Shown here: positions 16,191-23,577 of the stretch, one piece after another | Layout: each line of letters starts with the position of its first letter | Position numbering within the stretch: the stretch's first letter is position 1 | Virus record (IMG/VR): IMGVR_UViG_3300031977_002488 | Span: 1 to 32,025 of that record | Source of the DNA: a virus | Direction: 5' to 3' (one strand) | DNA: 32,025 bases | The notes under the pieces: generated by a model | Told to the model about the DNA's origin: nothing | Database searches by the model: none | The model's input: the letters and a program-made list of their open reading frames with translations, nothing else | Position numbers and translations under genes: made by a program

Positions 16191-17016
16191 TTAATTTCCG
16201 CCCAATATCTTTTATATTGTCTTGACCAATTGCATCATCGCAGAAGGTCATTAAATCCATTAACTCGTAGTTTACGAGCAATCGTTCACCATTCGCATTT
16301 AACTCTTGAATGTATTTATACCTACTATCAAGCGGTAGAGCTTCGTAAATATCCCAAGCAGTGCCATATTGCTCGATGAGCTGGACGGCACGCTTTGGGC
16401 CAATGCCTGGAATACCTGCAACATTATCACCTTTATCGCCAGTAAGACACTTCATAGAAATATATTGTTCTGGTTTAACATCGTAATGTTCTTTCCAATT
16501 ATCCAAGCGCACTTCTTTTCTTGTGACGTAGGAGAAGCGGCCTACTTTTTCTTGGATCAGTAGATCCCAGTCACGATCACTTGAAATGAGCCAAATATAC
16601 TCTAGGTCGTATTTATCCTTGTATTTTACCAAGTGCGCTGCGATGTCATCCGCTTCAACTCCTCTATATCGTAATACTGGGTAGTCTTCCTCGAGGACAT
16701 CGAGTGCGGCTTCGTATTCTTCGAAGAACTCTTCGAATGCAATACGTTCTTCTTCGCTTTGCTCTGCTTGTTTGTCTTTTCGATTCTGCTTATATTCTGG
16801 AGAGATTTCCTTACGGTAAGTAGAAGACCCCCAATCAGCAGTAATAATAATATTTCTACAATCATATGATTTCGCTAAGCTTTTTACTGTGCTCTGATAC
16901 TCATAACGAAAATCAGAGCGCCCTTGGTGTTTCCATCGAAATGCGAGATTTAACGCATCGACAACTAGAGTAGAGTTGGTATCATTTACAATCTTATCTG
17001 TAAGATTAAACGCCAT
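16180..17016 (-). CDS. 5'-3' exonuclease / flap endonuclease
   Basis: The 278-residue protein belongs to the FEN/PolI 5'-nuclease family. Motifs seen: VVDALNLAFR with Asp20, RKEISPEYKQNR in the helical arch, GVEADD, SSDRDWDLL with paired acidic metal ligands, and LTGDKGDNVAGIPGIGPKRA (helix-three-turn-helix DNA binding). It would remove RNA primers and 5' flaps. The family A polymerase of this phage has no 5' nuclease domain, so this gene supplies it. The start overlaps the upstream nuclease by 11 bases, with GTGGAG as ribosome site. Confidence 0.92.
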   Translation of the reverse strand: MAFNLTDKIVNDTNSTLVVDALNLAFRWKHQGRSDFRYEYQSTVKSLAKSYDCRNIIITADWGSSTYRKEISPEYKQNRKDKQAEQSEEERIAFEEFFEEYEAALDVLEEDYPVLRYRGVEADDIAAHLVKYKDKYDLEYIWLISSDRDWDLLIQEKVGRFSYVTRKEVRLDNWKEHYDVKPEQYISMKCLTGDKGDNVAGIPGIGPKRAVQLIEQYGTAWDIYEALPLDSRYKYIQELNANGERLLVNYELMDLMTFCDDAIGQDNIKDIGRKLNGS

Positions 17017-17452
17017 TTAAAAACTCCACTTTTTCTTCGTTTAGCCACTCATCTGCAAGCAGAACGTGACAACCTAACCACTCAATATAGATCCAGTGAT
17101 CGGTATGCTCGGGAAGAATATCAGTGACAACAAATACCGCTGACCGATTGTATTTAAAGAACAACAAAGGCTCCTGGTTGCCGCCTTCTGCTTGTTGAAC
17201 TAACTTCTTCCACCATTTAATTAAATTATTTGTTCTAGGTGCTGTGAATATCTTGTCCGAGAGGGGAGACTTTTCGTAGTTCTTTACCTCTATACAAAAA
17301 CGATTTTTAGCGTGTGGAACATACAGATCTCCTTTGAGATATTCAAGAGCACCTGATGAAGGCACTCTTTCAAATTGATGTCCCGTGGCTTCGCGCAACA
17401 TATCTCTCACAAGATACTCACCCCTAGCGCCTTTTGCCCTGCTATCAACCAT
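17006..17452 (-). CDS. PD-(D/E)XK nuclease, Holliday-junction-resolvase-like
   Basis: The 148-residue protein shows the order expected for the fold: KGARGEYLVRDML with the first Glu, ERVPSSGA, GDLYVP with the catalytic Asp, FCIEVKNYE as the E-x-K element, then KWWKKLVQQAEGG. Archaeal-type Hjc resolvases and related phage nucleases share this layout and length. A role in resolving recombination or replication branches next to the gp46/47 nuclease and flap exonuclease fits. The fold is clear; resolvase rather than another endonuclease is inferred. Confidence 0.75.
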   Translation of the reverse strand: MVDSRAKGARGEYLVRDMLREATGHQFERVPSSGALEYLKGDLYVPHAKNRFCIEVKNYEKSPLSDKIFTAPRTNNLIKWWKKLVQQAEGGNQEPLLFFKYNRSAVFVVTDILPEHTDHWIYIEWLGCHVLLADEWLNEEKVEFLNGV

Positions 17453-17663
17453 CTAAACCATTACCCATTAAAATTTCACCAAGCACCTCATACTTCTCTG
17501 CATACTCGGCAGCTTTTGATAGTTCTTCCTCAATCGCTGCCATTATGTCCGGATGCTCTCCGATACCCACTGGGTTCGTTAGATACACCATTACATTCGC
17601 CTTGTGATACTTCACCTTCCCCGCTAGATAGCTCATCATGCTGTCCGCTATTACGTTCTTCAT
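17445..17663 (-). CDS. Conserved phage protein with NPVGIGEHPD motif (72 aa)
   Basis: The product carries a central VYLTNPVGIGEHPDIMAAIEEEL followed by a helical segment ending in YEVLGEIL. I recognise this as a small protein that recurs in marine phages, but I know no function for it. The ATG has AAGGAG 8 bases upstream, and the stop overlaps the nuclease start by 8 bases, so it is a genuine operon member. Confidence 0.75.
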   Translation of the reverse strand: MKNVIADSMMSYLAGKVKYHKANVMVYLTNPVGIGEHPDIMAAIEEELSKAAEYAEKYEVLGEILMGNGLDG

Positions 17664-17733
17664 TATATTTCTCCTTAGTCATTTCCCAAATTTGTCTACG
17701 ACGGTTGCTTTGCATACGTCTTACATGTCCCAT
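17530..17733 (-). CDS. Possible small basic protein overlapping the next gene (67 aa)
   Basis: The ATG overlaps the gp46-like stop as TAATG, the coupling mode used elsewhere in the operon. The first 23 residues (MGHVRRMQSNRRRQIWEMTK) are basic and plausible. The rest overlaps the 72-residue gene out of frame for 134 bases and has a Ser/Gly/Glu-rich composition typical of a shadow frame. It may be a real gene with a long overlap or a leader-like frame that couples translation. Low confidence. Confidence 0.3.
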   Translation of the reverse strand: MGHVRRMQSNRRRQIWEMTKEKYNEERNSGQHDELSSGEGEVSQGECNGVSNEPSGYRRASGHNGSD

Positions 17734-19529
17734 TATTGCTCCAGTTTGCTTACATTGCCTGATTTAATTACTTCTACTTTTTCAAGTAATGGGTGAGTCC
17801 AACCATGACTAACTACGTAAGTATTTAAATCTTCCTCTAGTAAAACTTCTACCAGTTTCTCTCTTCCTGCGTCGTCTAATACTGCAATAACTTCATCAAG
17901 AAAAAGAATATTGATTTGAGATTTCGATATACTACTCATTAATTTTCGTATAGCGATGAGTGTTGCGGTGTTAACTCTTGCCAACTCTCCACTAGAGAGA
18001 GCAAGAATATCCACAATATTACCATTATCAGTGATTTGAACATTGAGTTTATCATTTGTAACTACGAACTCCAGTGTAAATCTACCGTCAGATAGCTCTG
18101 CTAGATAGTTGTTTGTGAGTTCTTCCAACTCTTTTACCAGATTTTCTATTTTATACGCAAGAAGACCGTTAGTGCTAAAAGCTTTCTTCAACACATCAAG
18201 ATTACTTGCAGTATCCTTTTCCAAATCAAGAAGTTCTTGTAATTCAAACAACTCAGATTCAAACTCTTCAGTTTGTTCCAGAATTACTTGGATTCGGGTG
18301 TTTCTTTTAGTGATTCGCTCATTTTCTCGTGCGACTCGTACCATCCTTTCTTTAGCATCAGATATTCTTTCTGAGATTCCCTCAGCCCGTGCCCTAAGCT
18401 CTGCAGGATCCAAGAGCTGTGACGGTAAGTCCTTGTCAATGCTTCTGAATAAATCTTCCCAGTCGCGCTGAATTTTTCGTGCAGAGTCGTATTCTGCATT
18501 GTTTCGTTTAATTTCTTGTATTCTTCGCTCAATTTCATCTTGCTGTTCTCTCGCTTCTTCGACTTTCTGAGATTCTGTATCAATTAATCCTTGCTTAAAA
18601 GAACTATCAACAGATTGCTCGCAAGTCGGACAATGATCTCCTAATTTCTCTAATTTATCTAATAGGCGTTTTGACCCCGTTGCGGATTGTTGTAACTTAC
18701 CCATCTCTGCCTGCAAGCTATCATAAGATTCTTTTGCAGTAATTTCACAAGATCTCGCCTCATCAATTTTTATCTTACTTAATAAATCTTTGAAAGTATT
18801 ATTCTGAGAAATCTTTTTATTTTTCTCAGAGATATTTTTAATTTCAATCATAAGAGTGGCGAGCTCTTGTTCGTCTTCTACCGTTTCAATAGAAATATTT
18901 TCTATTGGCAGTATGGATGTATCACTCAATTTGTTATCATGCAACCATTTTTCTATCGTTGCTGTTTTGGACTCAATTGAGTTTAAATTGAAAGAAGACT
19001 TTCTTGCTTCCTCTTTAAACAACTCAAAAAGTTTTACATAGTGCTCTAGATGGAGAAGATCAATAAGAAACTTTTTGCGGTTCGTATCTGTTGCAGTAAG
19101 AAATTGTAAACTGCTATTTGTGTTTTGGTATACCAACTGAGAGAAGGTTTTAAAGTCGATTCCAATAATATCTTGGAGTGTCTTGTATGTATTGGTCGCT
19201 GTATGAGAACTAATATCTTCTCCATTTTCCAACAAGCGAAGCTTAATACTAGACTTGCGATCAATAATGACATCATAGCGTTTCTCATCTTTTGTAAACT
19301 CAAGGTGTATATGATAACCGTCATTTACATATCTGTTTGGTATATCTGCTTTTTTGATTCCTTTGGAATTTTTGTTATACAGAGCTTCTTCTATAATTAA
19401 CGGTATGGAAGATTTACCCATGCCGTTAGTGCCAATAAGTTGAGTTACTGTGTTACTTTGTAAATCTAGCTCATTGTCTGCTCCGTAGCTGAAACAATTA
19501 CTCCATTTCAATTTTTGAAGCGTAATCAT
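17733..19529 (-). CDS. Recombination nuclease ATPase subunit, gp46/SbcC/Rad50-like
   Basis: The 598-residue SMC-like ATPase has an N-terminal Walker A (GTNGMGKSS near 33-41), long coiled coils (about 170-290 and 310-440) around a CPTC zinc hook, the ABC signature LSSGELARV, Walker B (INILFLDEV) and a switch His (VVSHG). Paired with the neighbouring gp47/Mre11-like phosphoesterase it forms a DNA end-processing complex for recombination-dependent replication. Its start overlaps the partner gene by 32 bases, with AGGA upstream. The fold and pairing are clear. Confidence 0.93.
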   Translation of the reverse strand: MITLQKLKWSNCFSYGADNELDLQSNTVTQLIGTNGMGKSSIPLIIEEALYNKNSKGIKKADIPNRYVNDGYHIHLEFTKDEKRYDVIIDRKSSIKLRLLENGEDISSHTATNTYKTLQDIIGIDFKTFSQLVYQNTNSSLQFLTATDTNRKKFLIDLLHLEHYVKLFELFKEEARKSSFNLNSIESKTATIEKWLHDNKLSDTSILPIENISIETVEDEQELATLMIEIKNISEKNKKISQNNTFKDLLSKIKIDEARSCEITAKESYDSLQAEMGKLQQSATGSKRLLDKLEKLGDHCPTCEQSVDSSFKQGLIDTESQKVEEAREQQDEIERRIQEIKRNNAEYDSARKIQRDWEDLFRSIDKDLPSQLLDPAELRARAEGISERISDAKERMVRVARENERITKRNTRIQVILEQTEEFESELFELQELLDLEKDTASNLDVLKKAFSTNGLLAYKIENLVKELEELTNNYLAELSDGRFTLEFVVTNDKLNVQITDNGNIVDILALSSGELARVNTATLIAIRKLMSSISKSQINILFLDEVIAVLDDAGREKLVEVLLEEDLNTYVVSHGWTHPLLEKVEVIKSGNVSKLEQ

Positions 19530-20457
19530 TAAATATTCCTACTATATCCTTCACTTTTGGCTCAGGTATTTCTAAAATGTAAGTTAGATACTCTATAAGC
19601 TCTTCAGCAATAGTCATTTCTTTTGCTAATTCTAGCACTGATTCAGAACTTCTTTTTACTACTTTTTTGTCAAGTAATTCGCTGTTCTTTACAGTAGCAA
19701 GCTCTTGAATATCCCCTTCTATTTCATAAATCGTATGATGGTAGTCTGTGGGCAACATCTCACTTGGGTCTGTTACTGTCTTACGAATAAGCTGTGGTAG
19801 TTCAAAAGCATCCCACATCCAAGACCAATCATTTGGATTTATTAAAAGGTAGCCGGTGCTGACCTCATTTCTATGAAACGAAGTTGTCATAGGGCTGCCT
19901 GGGTATACGATATTACGTTGAGTATTGCTATGAGCGTGAAGATCGCCTGCAAACACTACGGGGAAGTCCTCAAATCTGTCTAAGTCCACCTCTGGCTTGA
20001 CGTGTGGAGGTATTTCGCCGCGAACGTGTGTAAACAATGGCTTCTTCGGATCAAACAATTCAATGGAGTTCTTTCGATGCAAATCTGCATATGGAAGCAC
20101 TCCAAACCCAAAATCATTATCGTAATATGACATATCGACTACTTTTACTAGCGGATTAATGTCTCTTGTTACTTGCTTTAATTGTGTAAAAAATGTTTTG
20201 TTTTTCTTAGTAGCTTCGTGATTACCGTCATAGATGAGTGTGGGAATCTGCACTTTACGAATAAACGCAAAGTACAGTTCCAACTCTTCCATGTTCGGCA
20301 GACGGTCAAATAAATCACCACCAATAACGTGCATATTACACTGCTTTTCGAGACTATGAACTTGCTCGAAAAACATTTTGTAGCGATTAGTAGCCCACTC
20401 ACGAGGTACATTCTTTTGCCCTAGCTTAATGTGCCAGTCTGCCGTAAATAAGATCAT
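19498..20457 (-). CDS. Recombination nuclease subunit, gp47/SbcD/Mre11-like phosphoesterase
   Basis: The 319-residue calcineurin-like phosphoesterase has the metal motifs ADWH (6-9), GGDLFD (46-51), GNHE (78-81) and GDLHAHS, with a THVRGE segment between. It is the nuclease half of the complex with the downstream gp46-like ATPase. The C-terminus (about 250-319) is helical and probably docks to the coiled-coil base. Its ATG overlaps the upstream ssDNA-binding protein stop as ATGA. Family assignment is firm. Confidence 0.93.
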   Translation of the reverse strand: MILFTADWHIKLGQKNVPREWATNRYKMFFEQVHSLEKQCNMHVIGGDLFDRLPNMEELELYFAFIRKVQIPTLIYDGNHEATKKNKTFFTQLKQVTRDINPLVKVVDMSYYDNDFGFGVLPYADLHRKNSIELFDPKKPLFTHVRGEIPPHVKPEVDLDRFEDFPVVFAGDLHAHSNTQRNIVYPGSPMTTSFHRNEVSTGYLLINPNDWSWMWDAFELPQLIRKTVTDPSEMLPTDYHHTIYEIEGDIQELATVKNSELLDKKVVKRSSESVLELAKEMTIAEELIEYLTYILEIPEPKVKDIVGIFNDYASKIEME

Positions 20458-21080
20458 CCGATGTTGAACTCATCTTCCAAGGATTCATCAATATCGCCCG
20501 CTGCATCTTCACGAATCTCATCGAGAAGAGTCTTCTGGGCGTCTGGTGTAGGACGAGGCATAACATCGTCCATTGACTTTAAGTCTGCAATAGCTGACAT
20601 CTCGCTTTCGCTCAAAGCACGCTGCTTGCACTTCAATACTTGTAGCTGATACTCTACATTGTAAGGTAAAGGTCCAGTCTTTACACGCTTGAACTTAACG
20701 TCCCAGCCTGTCTCTGGATCAGTAGGATCACCCAGATCTTCTGCTGCTGTAAGAATTGCTTCAAACAACTTCTTCTTGAGGTTGATGATTTTTACTTCAC
20801 CACCATCAATGCACTGCATAGCGTAGCTCCAGCCACACTTGAGGTCGGGGTAGTACTCACGAACCCAATCTTTTTCAAGATTGTTAAAACGCTCTTCGTT
20901 ACGATCAAACGATAAACACTCAAAGGGAATGTTCTTACCGTTTTTGCCTTCGAGCCAGTAAACGTATCGAGCGAGAACATCTCCTACGAGACGAACTTCG
21001 TTGTCTCCGTCACGATATGAGTATGAAGTAATAGATGATTTTTTAGCGCCACCTGCCGCTTTGTTAAATGATAATGCCAT
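20454..21080 (-). CDS. gp32-like single-stranded DNA-binding protein
   Basis: The 208-residue protein has a basic N-terminus (MALSFNKAAGGAKKSS), a central domain rich in aromatic and basic residues (DNEVRLVGDVLARYVYWLEG; LKCGWSYAMQCIDGG; YNVEYQLQVLKCK) and a very acidic tail (EDAAGDIDESLEDEFNIG), the usual design of phage ssDNA-binding proteins whose tail recruits replication partners. It lies just before the gp47/gp46 pair, as gp32-like proteins often do. AAGGA lies 9 bases before the ATG and the start overlaps the upstream stop as TAATG. Confidence 0.75.
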   Translation of the reverse strand: MALSFNKAAGGAKKSSITSYSYRDGDNEVRLVGDVLARYVYWLEGKNGKNIPFECLSFDRNEERFNNLEKDWVREYYPDLKCGWSYAMQCIDGGEVKIINLKKKLFEAILTAAEDLGDPTDPETGWDVKFKRVKTGPLPYNVEYQLQVLKCKQRALSESEMSAIADLKSMDDVMPRPTPDAQKTLLDEIREDAAGDIDESLEDEFNIG

Positions 21081-21481
21081 TAGTGTATATCCTTTTTATT
21101 GACTTCTTCATACTTAAAGTATAATCTATCCTTTTTAATATGAAGTAGGCTGTTGTCTTTAAATAATTCTCGATCTAGTTCACAAAGAAGAAGGTCAAGA
21201 GTTTTGTCCCCAGTTGCTAAATAGTCCGCAAGCGAACGTAAAGAAGCCAACGCAACATACTGGGCTATGTCGCGAAAGCTGTGTTTATATGAGTGGTATA
21301 GAAGTATATCAGGATGAACTAAGAAACAGCTCCCCGAGAAGTCAAGATTAGCAAACTTAAAGATTTTATCGTGTTTATTACGCGGTATTTCTTTGTTTAC
21401 TAATAATTTTATGACAAGATATATGGACGAAGGTGTTCCCTTAGTTACTTCAAATATCTTATTCCAATCATATAACAACAT
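21080..21481 (-). CDS. Conserved phage protein of unknown function (133 aa)
   Basis: The product starts MLLYDWNKIFEVTKG and contains FANLDFSGSCFLVHPDILL and DIAQYVALASLRSLADYLATGD. I recognise this pattern as a recurrent replication-region protein in marine phages, without known function. It has no other Met, so the ATG at 21481 is the only ATG start. That ATG follows directly on the TATAAT of a consensus promoter, so mRNA from that promoter would begin at or after the start codon. Translation from read-through mRNA or from a TTG at 21478 are the alternatives. Confidence 0.72.
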   Translation of the reverse strand: MLLYDWNKIFEVTKGTPSSIYLVIKLLVNKEIPRNKHDKIFKFANLDFSGSCFLVHPDILLYHSYKHSFRDIAQYVALASLRSLADYLATGDKTLDLLLCELDRELFKDNSLLHIKKDRLYFKYEEVNKKDIH

Positions 21482-21510
21482 ATTATACTCTACTTTTAAC
21501 CATTTGTCAA
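21482..21510 (-). promoter_or_regulatory. Consensus sigma70 promoter, leftward
   Basis: On the minus strand TTGACA (21510-21505) and TATAAT (21487-21482) are 17 bp apart, both perfect. It lies in the 47-base gap after the UvsW-like stop and would boost the ssDNA-binding protein, gp47/gp46, nuclease and ribonucleotide reductase genes. The -10 hexamer touches the ATG of the 133-residue gene. Confidence 0.85.
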
Positions 21511-21528
21511 GAACTGTTTTTCTACGCT

Positions 21529-22812
21529 TCAGAGCTGTTGAATGGAATAACCTTGTTTCATATAGTATCCCATTCTGTTAGAAGCCTGTCGTTGGGCTGT
21601 TTTGCCTTTTAAGTGAATATCAATAATCACCGGATCGCGTTTATTATCATGTTTCCTAACAACCCTTCCGATAAGCTGGGTAAGTAGTGGTTCATTATTA
21701 ATAGGAGTGGCCAAGATAAGGCAAGAAAGAGTGTTAACCGATATTCCCTCACTAAAAATAGCTTGAGTTCCGTAAAGTATGTTTTTAGTTCCATGTAAAA
21801 TCTCGTCTATTAGTGTTTCTCTGTCTTCATGCGCTACTTCACCCGTAACACATATGGAATTTTCACCAGTCAGTTCGGCGCAGCTTTTCAAAAAGTGAAC
21901 TCGATCGGACACAACGAGCACTTTATGTCCTTTCGCTGCATATGCAGACGCCAACATTGCTACGGAGTGTCGATATTCGTCATTATTTGCGATTGCATTG
22001 ACTCGTTTAGCCCAAGGAATATTTGCCCCGTCTGGAAAGCGCACTTCTGACCGATAAATGTGTATTTTCGGCGTTAAAAAGTTTTCTTTTGGCGGTTTGA
22101 AAATATTCGGACTGAAGTAGTCACGAAAAACTACGTGCTTTCCATCTTTGCGCTCAATTGTCCCAGACAAGCCAATCTTATATCGAGCATGGCTGGTATC
22201 AATAATTTTAGCGAAAGTGGGAGAGGAGACGTGATGCATTTCATCTAAAATAATCGTGCCAAACTCTTTCCGAATTTTATCAATGTTTCTATAAAGAGTT
22301 TGGGTATTACCAATACAAATAGGGCTATCGGTGTCAAAACTCCCGCTACCAATAATACCAGGTCTAATTCCATAAACTTTTTCCACTTCTTTTGCCCACT
22401 GATTTCGTAGTGGGACTGTGTGTGTAACCACAAGTGTTTTCTGTCCGAGTTTTCCCGCAATTGCGAGACCTGTAAATGTTTTACCCCAGCTCACCCAAGC
22501 GTTGATAATACAGTTATCATCCAAGCTGTCATAGACCTCTTGTTGACTTGGCCGTAGCTCAAACGCAAATTTTGGAAAATCGGCAGGAATATTCAGACGC
22601 TTCTCTACGATATCGTAGCCGTCTGGAATAAGGTCTGTTCGTCCGATTGGTATGGATACCAGATTTTCGCGCACCCGTTGCAGATTCTTGATGATCTGTG
22701 GAGGGTCGTTTGGGTTTTGTGTTGGTATTTTATAGGTGAGTTCGTCCGCGAGCTTTTTCTTCAACTCTGGAGTCACTTCCATAAAAATACGATTACTTAA
22801 TACCGCTTTCAT
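21529..22812 (-). CDS. UvsW-like superfamily 2 DNA helicase
   Basis: The SF2 helicase of 427 residues (from the ATG at 22812) has RPSQQEVYDSL (Q-motif region), a variant Walker A AWVSWGKTF, DEMH (motif II), LSGT (motif III) and QLIGRVVRKH (motif VI). Such phage helicases remodel branched DNA and aid recombination-dependent replication. The start MKAVLSNRIF matches the SNRI beginning I associate with these proteins; an ATG at 22824 would add four residues and lengthen the overlap with the oxidase gene to 32 bases. No strong ribosome site is seen for either, so coupling to the upstream gene is likely. Confidence 0.88.
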   Translation of the reverse strand: MKAVLSNRIFMEVTPELKKKLADELTYKIPTQNPNDPPQIIKNLQRVRENLVSIPIGRTDLIPDGYDIVEKRLNIPADFPKFAFELRPSQQEVYDSLDDNCIINAWVSWGKTFTGLAIAGKLGQKTLVVTHTVPLRNQWAKEVEKVYGIRPGIIGSGSFDTDSPICIGNTQTLYRNIDKIRKEFGTIILDEMHHVSSPTFAKIIDTSHARYKIGLSGTIERKDGKHVVFRDYFSPNIFKPPKENFLTPKIHIYRSEVRFPDGANIPWAKRVNAIANNDEYRHSVAMLASAYAAKGHKVLVVSDRVHFLKSCAELTGENSICVTGEVAHEDRETLIDEILHGTKNILYGTQAIFSEGISVNTLSCLILATPINNEPLLTQLIGRVVRKHDNKRDPVIIDIHLKGKTAQRQASNRMGYYMKQGYSIQQL

Positions 22813-23377
22813 AATTGTCTGCATACCTATGGTTTAAAATACTGTGAGTGCGTTCATCTTCGCGAATACAATGCAACATATCTCGTAGTGTTGCAGTGCC
22901 TGGTAGCCGGTAATATTCAATGGCAGCAAGAGGTGCTCGCACATTCTCTATATGCCCTTCGTCTATTTGTTTAATATAGTCTGTGTAGCTTATTACGGCC
23001 TCTTCCTCAAAGTAGCCAATCATGCGATGTGCAGTTGTCTGCGAAATCATGTAAAGTGTAAAGTAAAATATTGAAAACAATATCTGTGCTACAAGAATTA
23101 TGCCTTTTTCTACTGTAGTAGGCTTCGTTATGTGTAGCACAAATATTAAATGTTTTCGTTCGTTTTCTGCTTCTTCAAGCATATGGTGTATTTTAGTCCC
23201 GTAACCCTTTTTGAGAGTACGAAGACTTGCAAAATGAGTGAGCATTCCCGCAATCATGCCGGGCACACCCGCTACGGTCTCCAGAACTACTGCTCGATGA
23301 CCATATCTCTCACGAAAGAACATATCGGCTGTAAACCGAAAGAACTTTGTCATAAATTTTGCAAAAAAATCACTCAT
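22793..23377 (-). CDS. Alternative oxidase (diiron ubiquinol oxidase)
   Basis: The 194-residue protein matches alternative oxidases, which pass electrons from ubiquinol to oxygen without pumping protons. Motifs: RERYGHRAVVLETVA (E33), EEAENERKHL (E73, H76), GYFEEEAVISYT (E124-E126) and REDERTHSILNH (E175, H178), a full diiron ligand set. The NER form and overall order are AOX-like rather than the NEM form of plastid/cyanophage PTOX. Hydrophobic helices at about 35-52 and 92-112 suit monotopic membrane binding. I chose the ATG at 23377 with GAGG 6 bases upstream; a GTG at 23401 is less likely. It overlaps the lipoprotein gene by 8 bases and lies two genes after isocitrate lyase. It is shorter at the N-terminus than mitochondrial forms. 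Confidence 0.92.
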   Translation of the reverse strand: MSDFFAKFMTKFFRFTADMFFRERYGHRAVVLETVAGVPGMIAGMLTHFASLRTLKKGYGTKIHHMLEEAENERKHLIFVLHITKPTTVEKGIILVAQILFSIFYFTLYMISQTTAHRMIGYFEEEAVISYTDYIKQIDEGHIENVRAPLAAIEYYRLPGTATLRDMLHCIREDERTHSILNHRYADNYESGIK

Positions 23378-23567
23378 TAGTTTCCTCATTGTATAGGACA
23401 CACCATAGTCGGGTTCTGTCCTCTGTGTAACATATCATACTACCATAGTACGGCCTACATACGTCTACAGGCTCTATTGTTGATTTATATTCTATACAAT
23501 CTTTATCTTCTTGCGTTGTAACACATCCCCCAAGAAGAATTACCGTTAATAATACATTAAGTTTCAT
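23370..23567 (-). CDS. Small lipoprotein (65 aa), unknown
   Basis: The product has a lipoprotein signal: MKLNVLLTVILLGGC, with lipidated Cys15 and Val at +2, which favours outer-membrane sorting. The mature part is short and has four further Cys (DCIEY, VCRPYY, MICYTE, LWCVLY), likely two disulfides in the periplasm. AGGA lies about 8 bases before the ATG. It sits between isocitrate lyase and the oxidase with an 8-base overlap into the latter. It could be an outer spanin-like or superinfection-exclusion lipoprotein; nothing in the sequence decides this. Confidence 0.7.
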   Translation of the reverse strand: MKLNVLLTVILLGGCVTTQEDKDCIEYKSTIEPVDVCRPYYGSMICYTEDRTRLWCVLYNEETNE

Positions 23568-23577
23568 TCTCCAAGTC

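Noticed and set aside
21099-21125. Plus-strand TTGACT/TATAAT pair
   Set aside because: The spacer is only 15 bp, the -35 has a mismatch, and it would be antisense to the replication operon.
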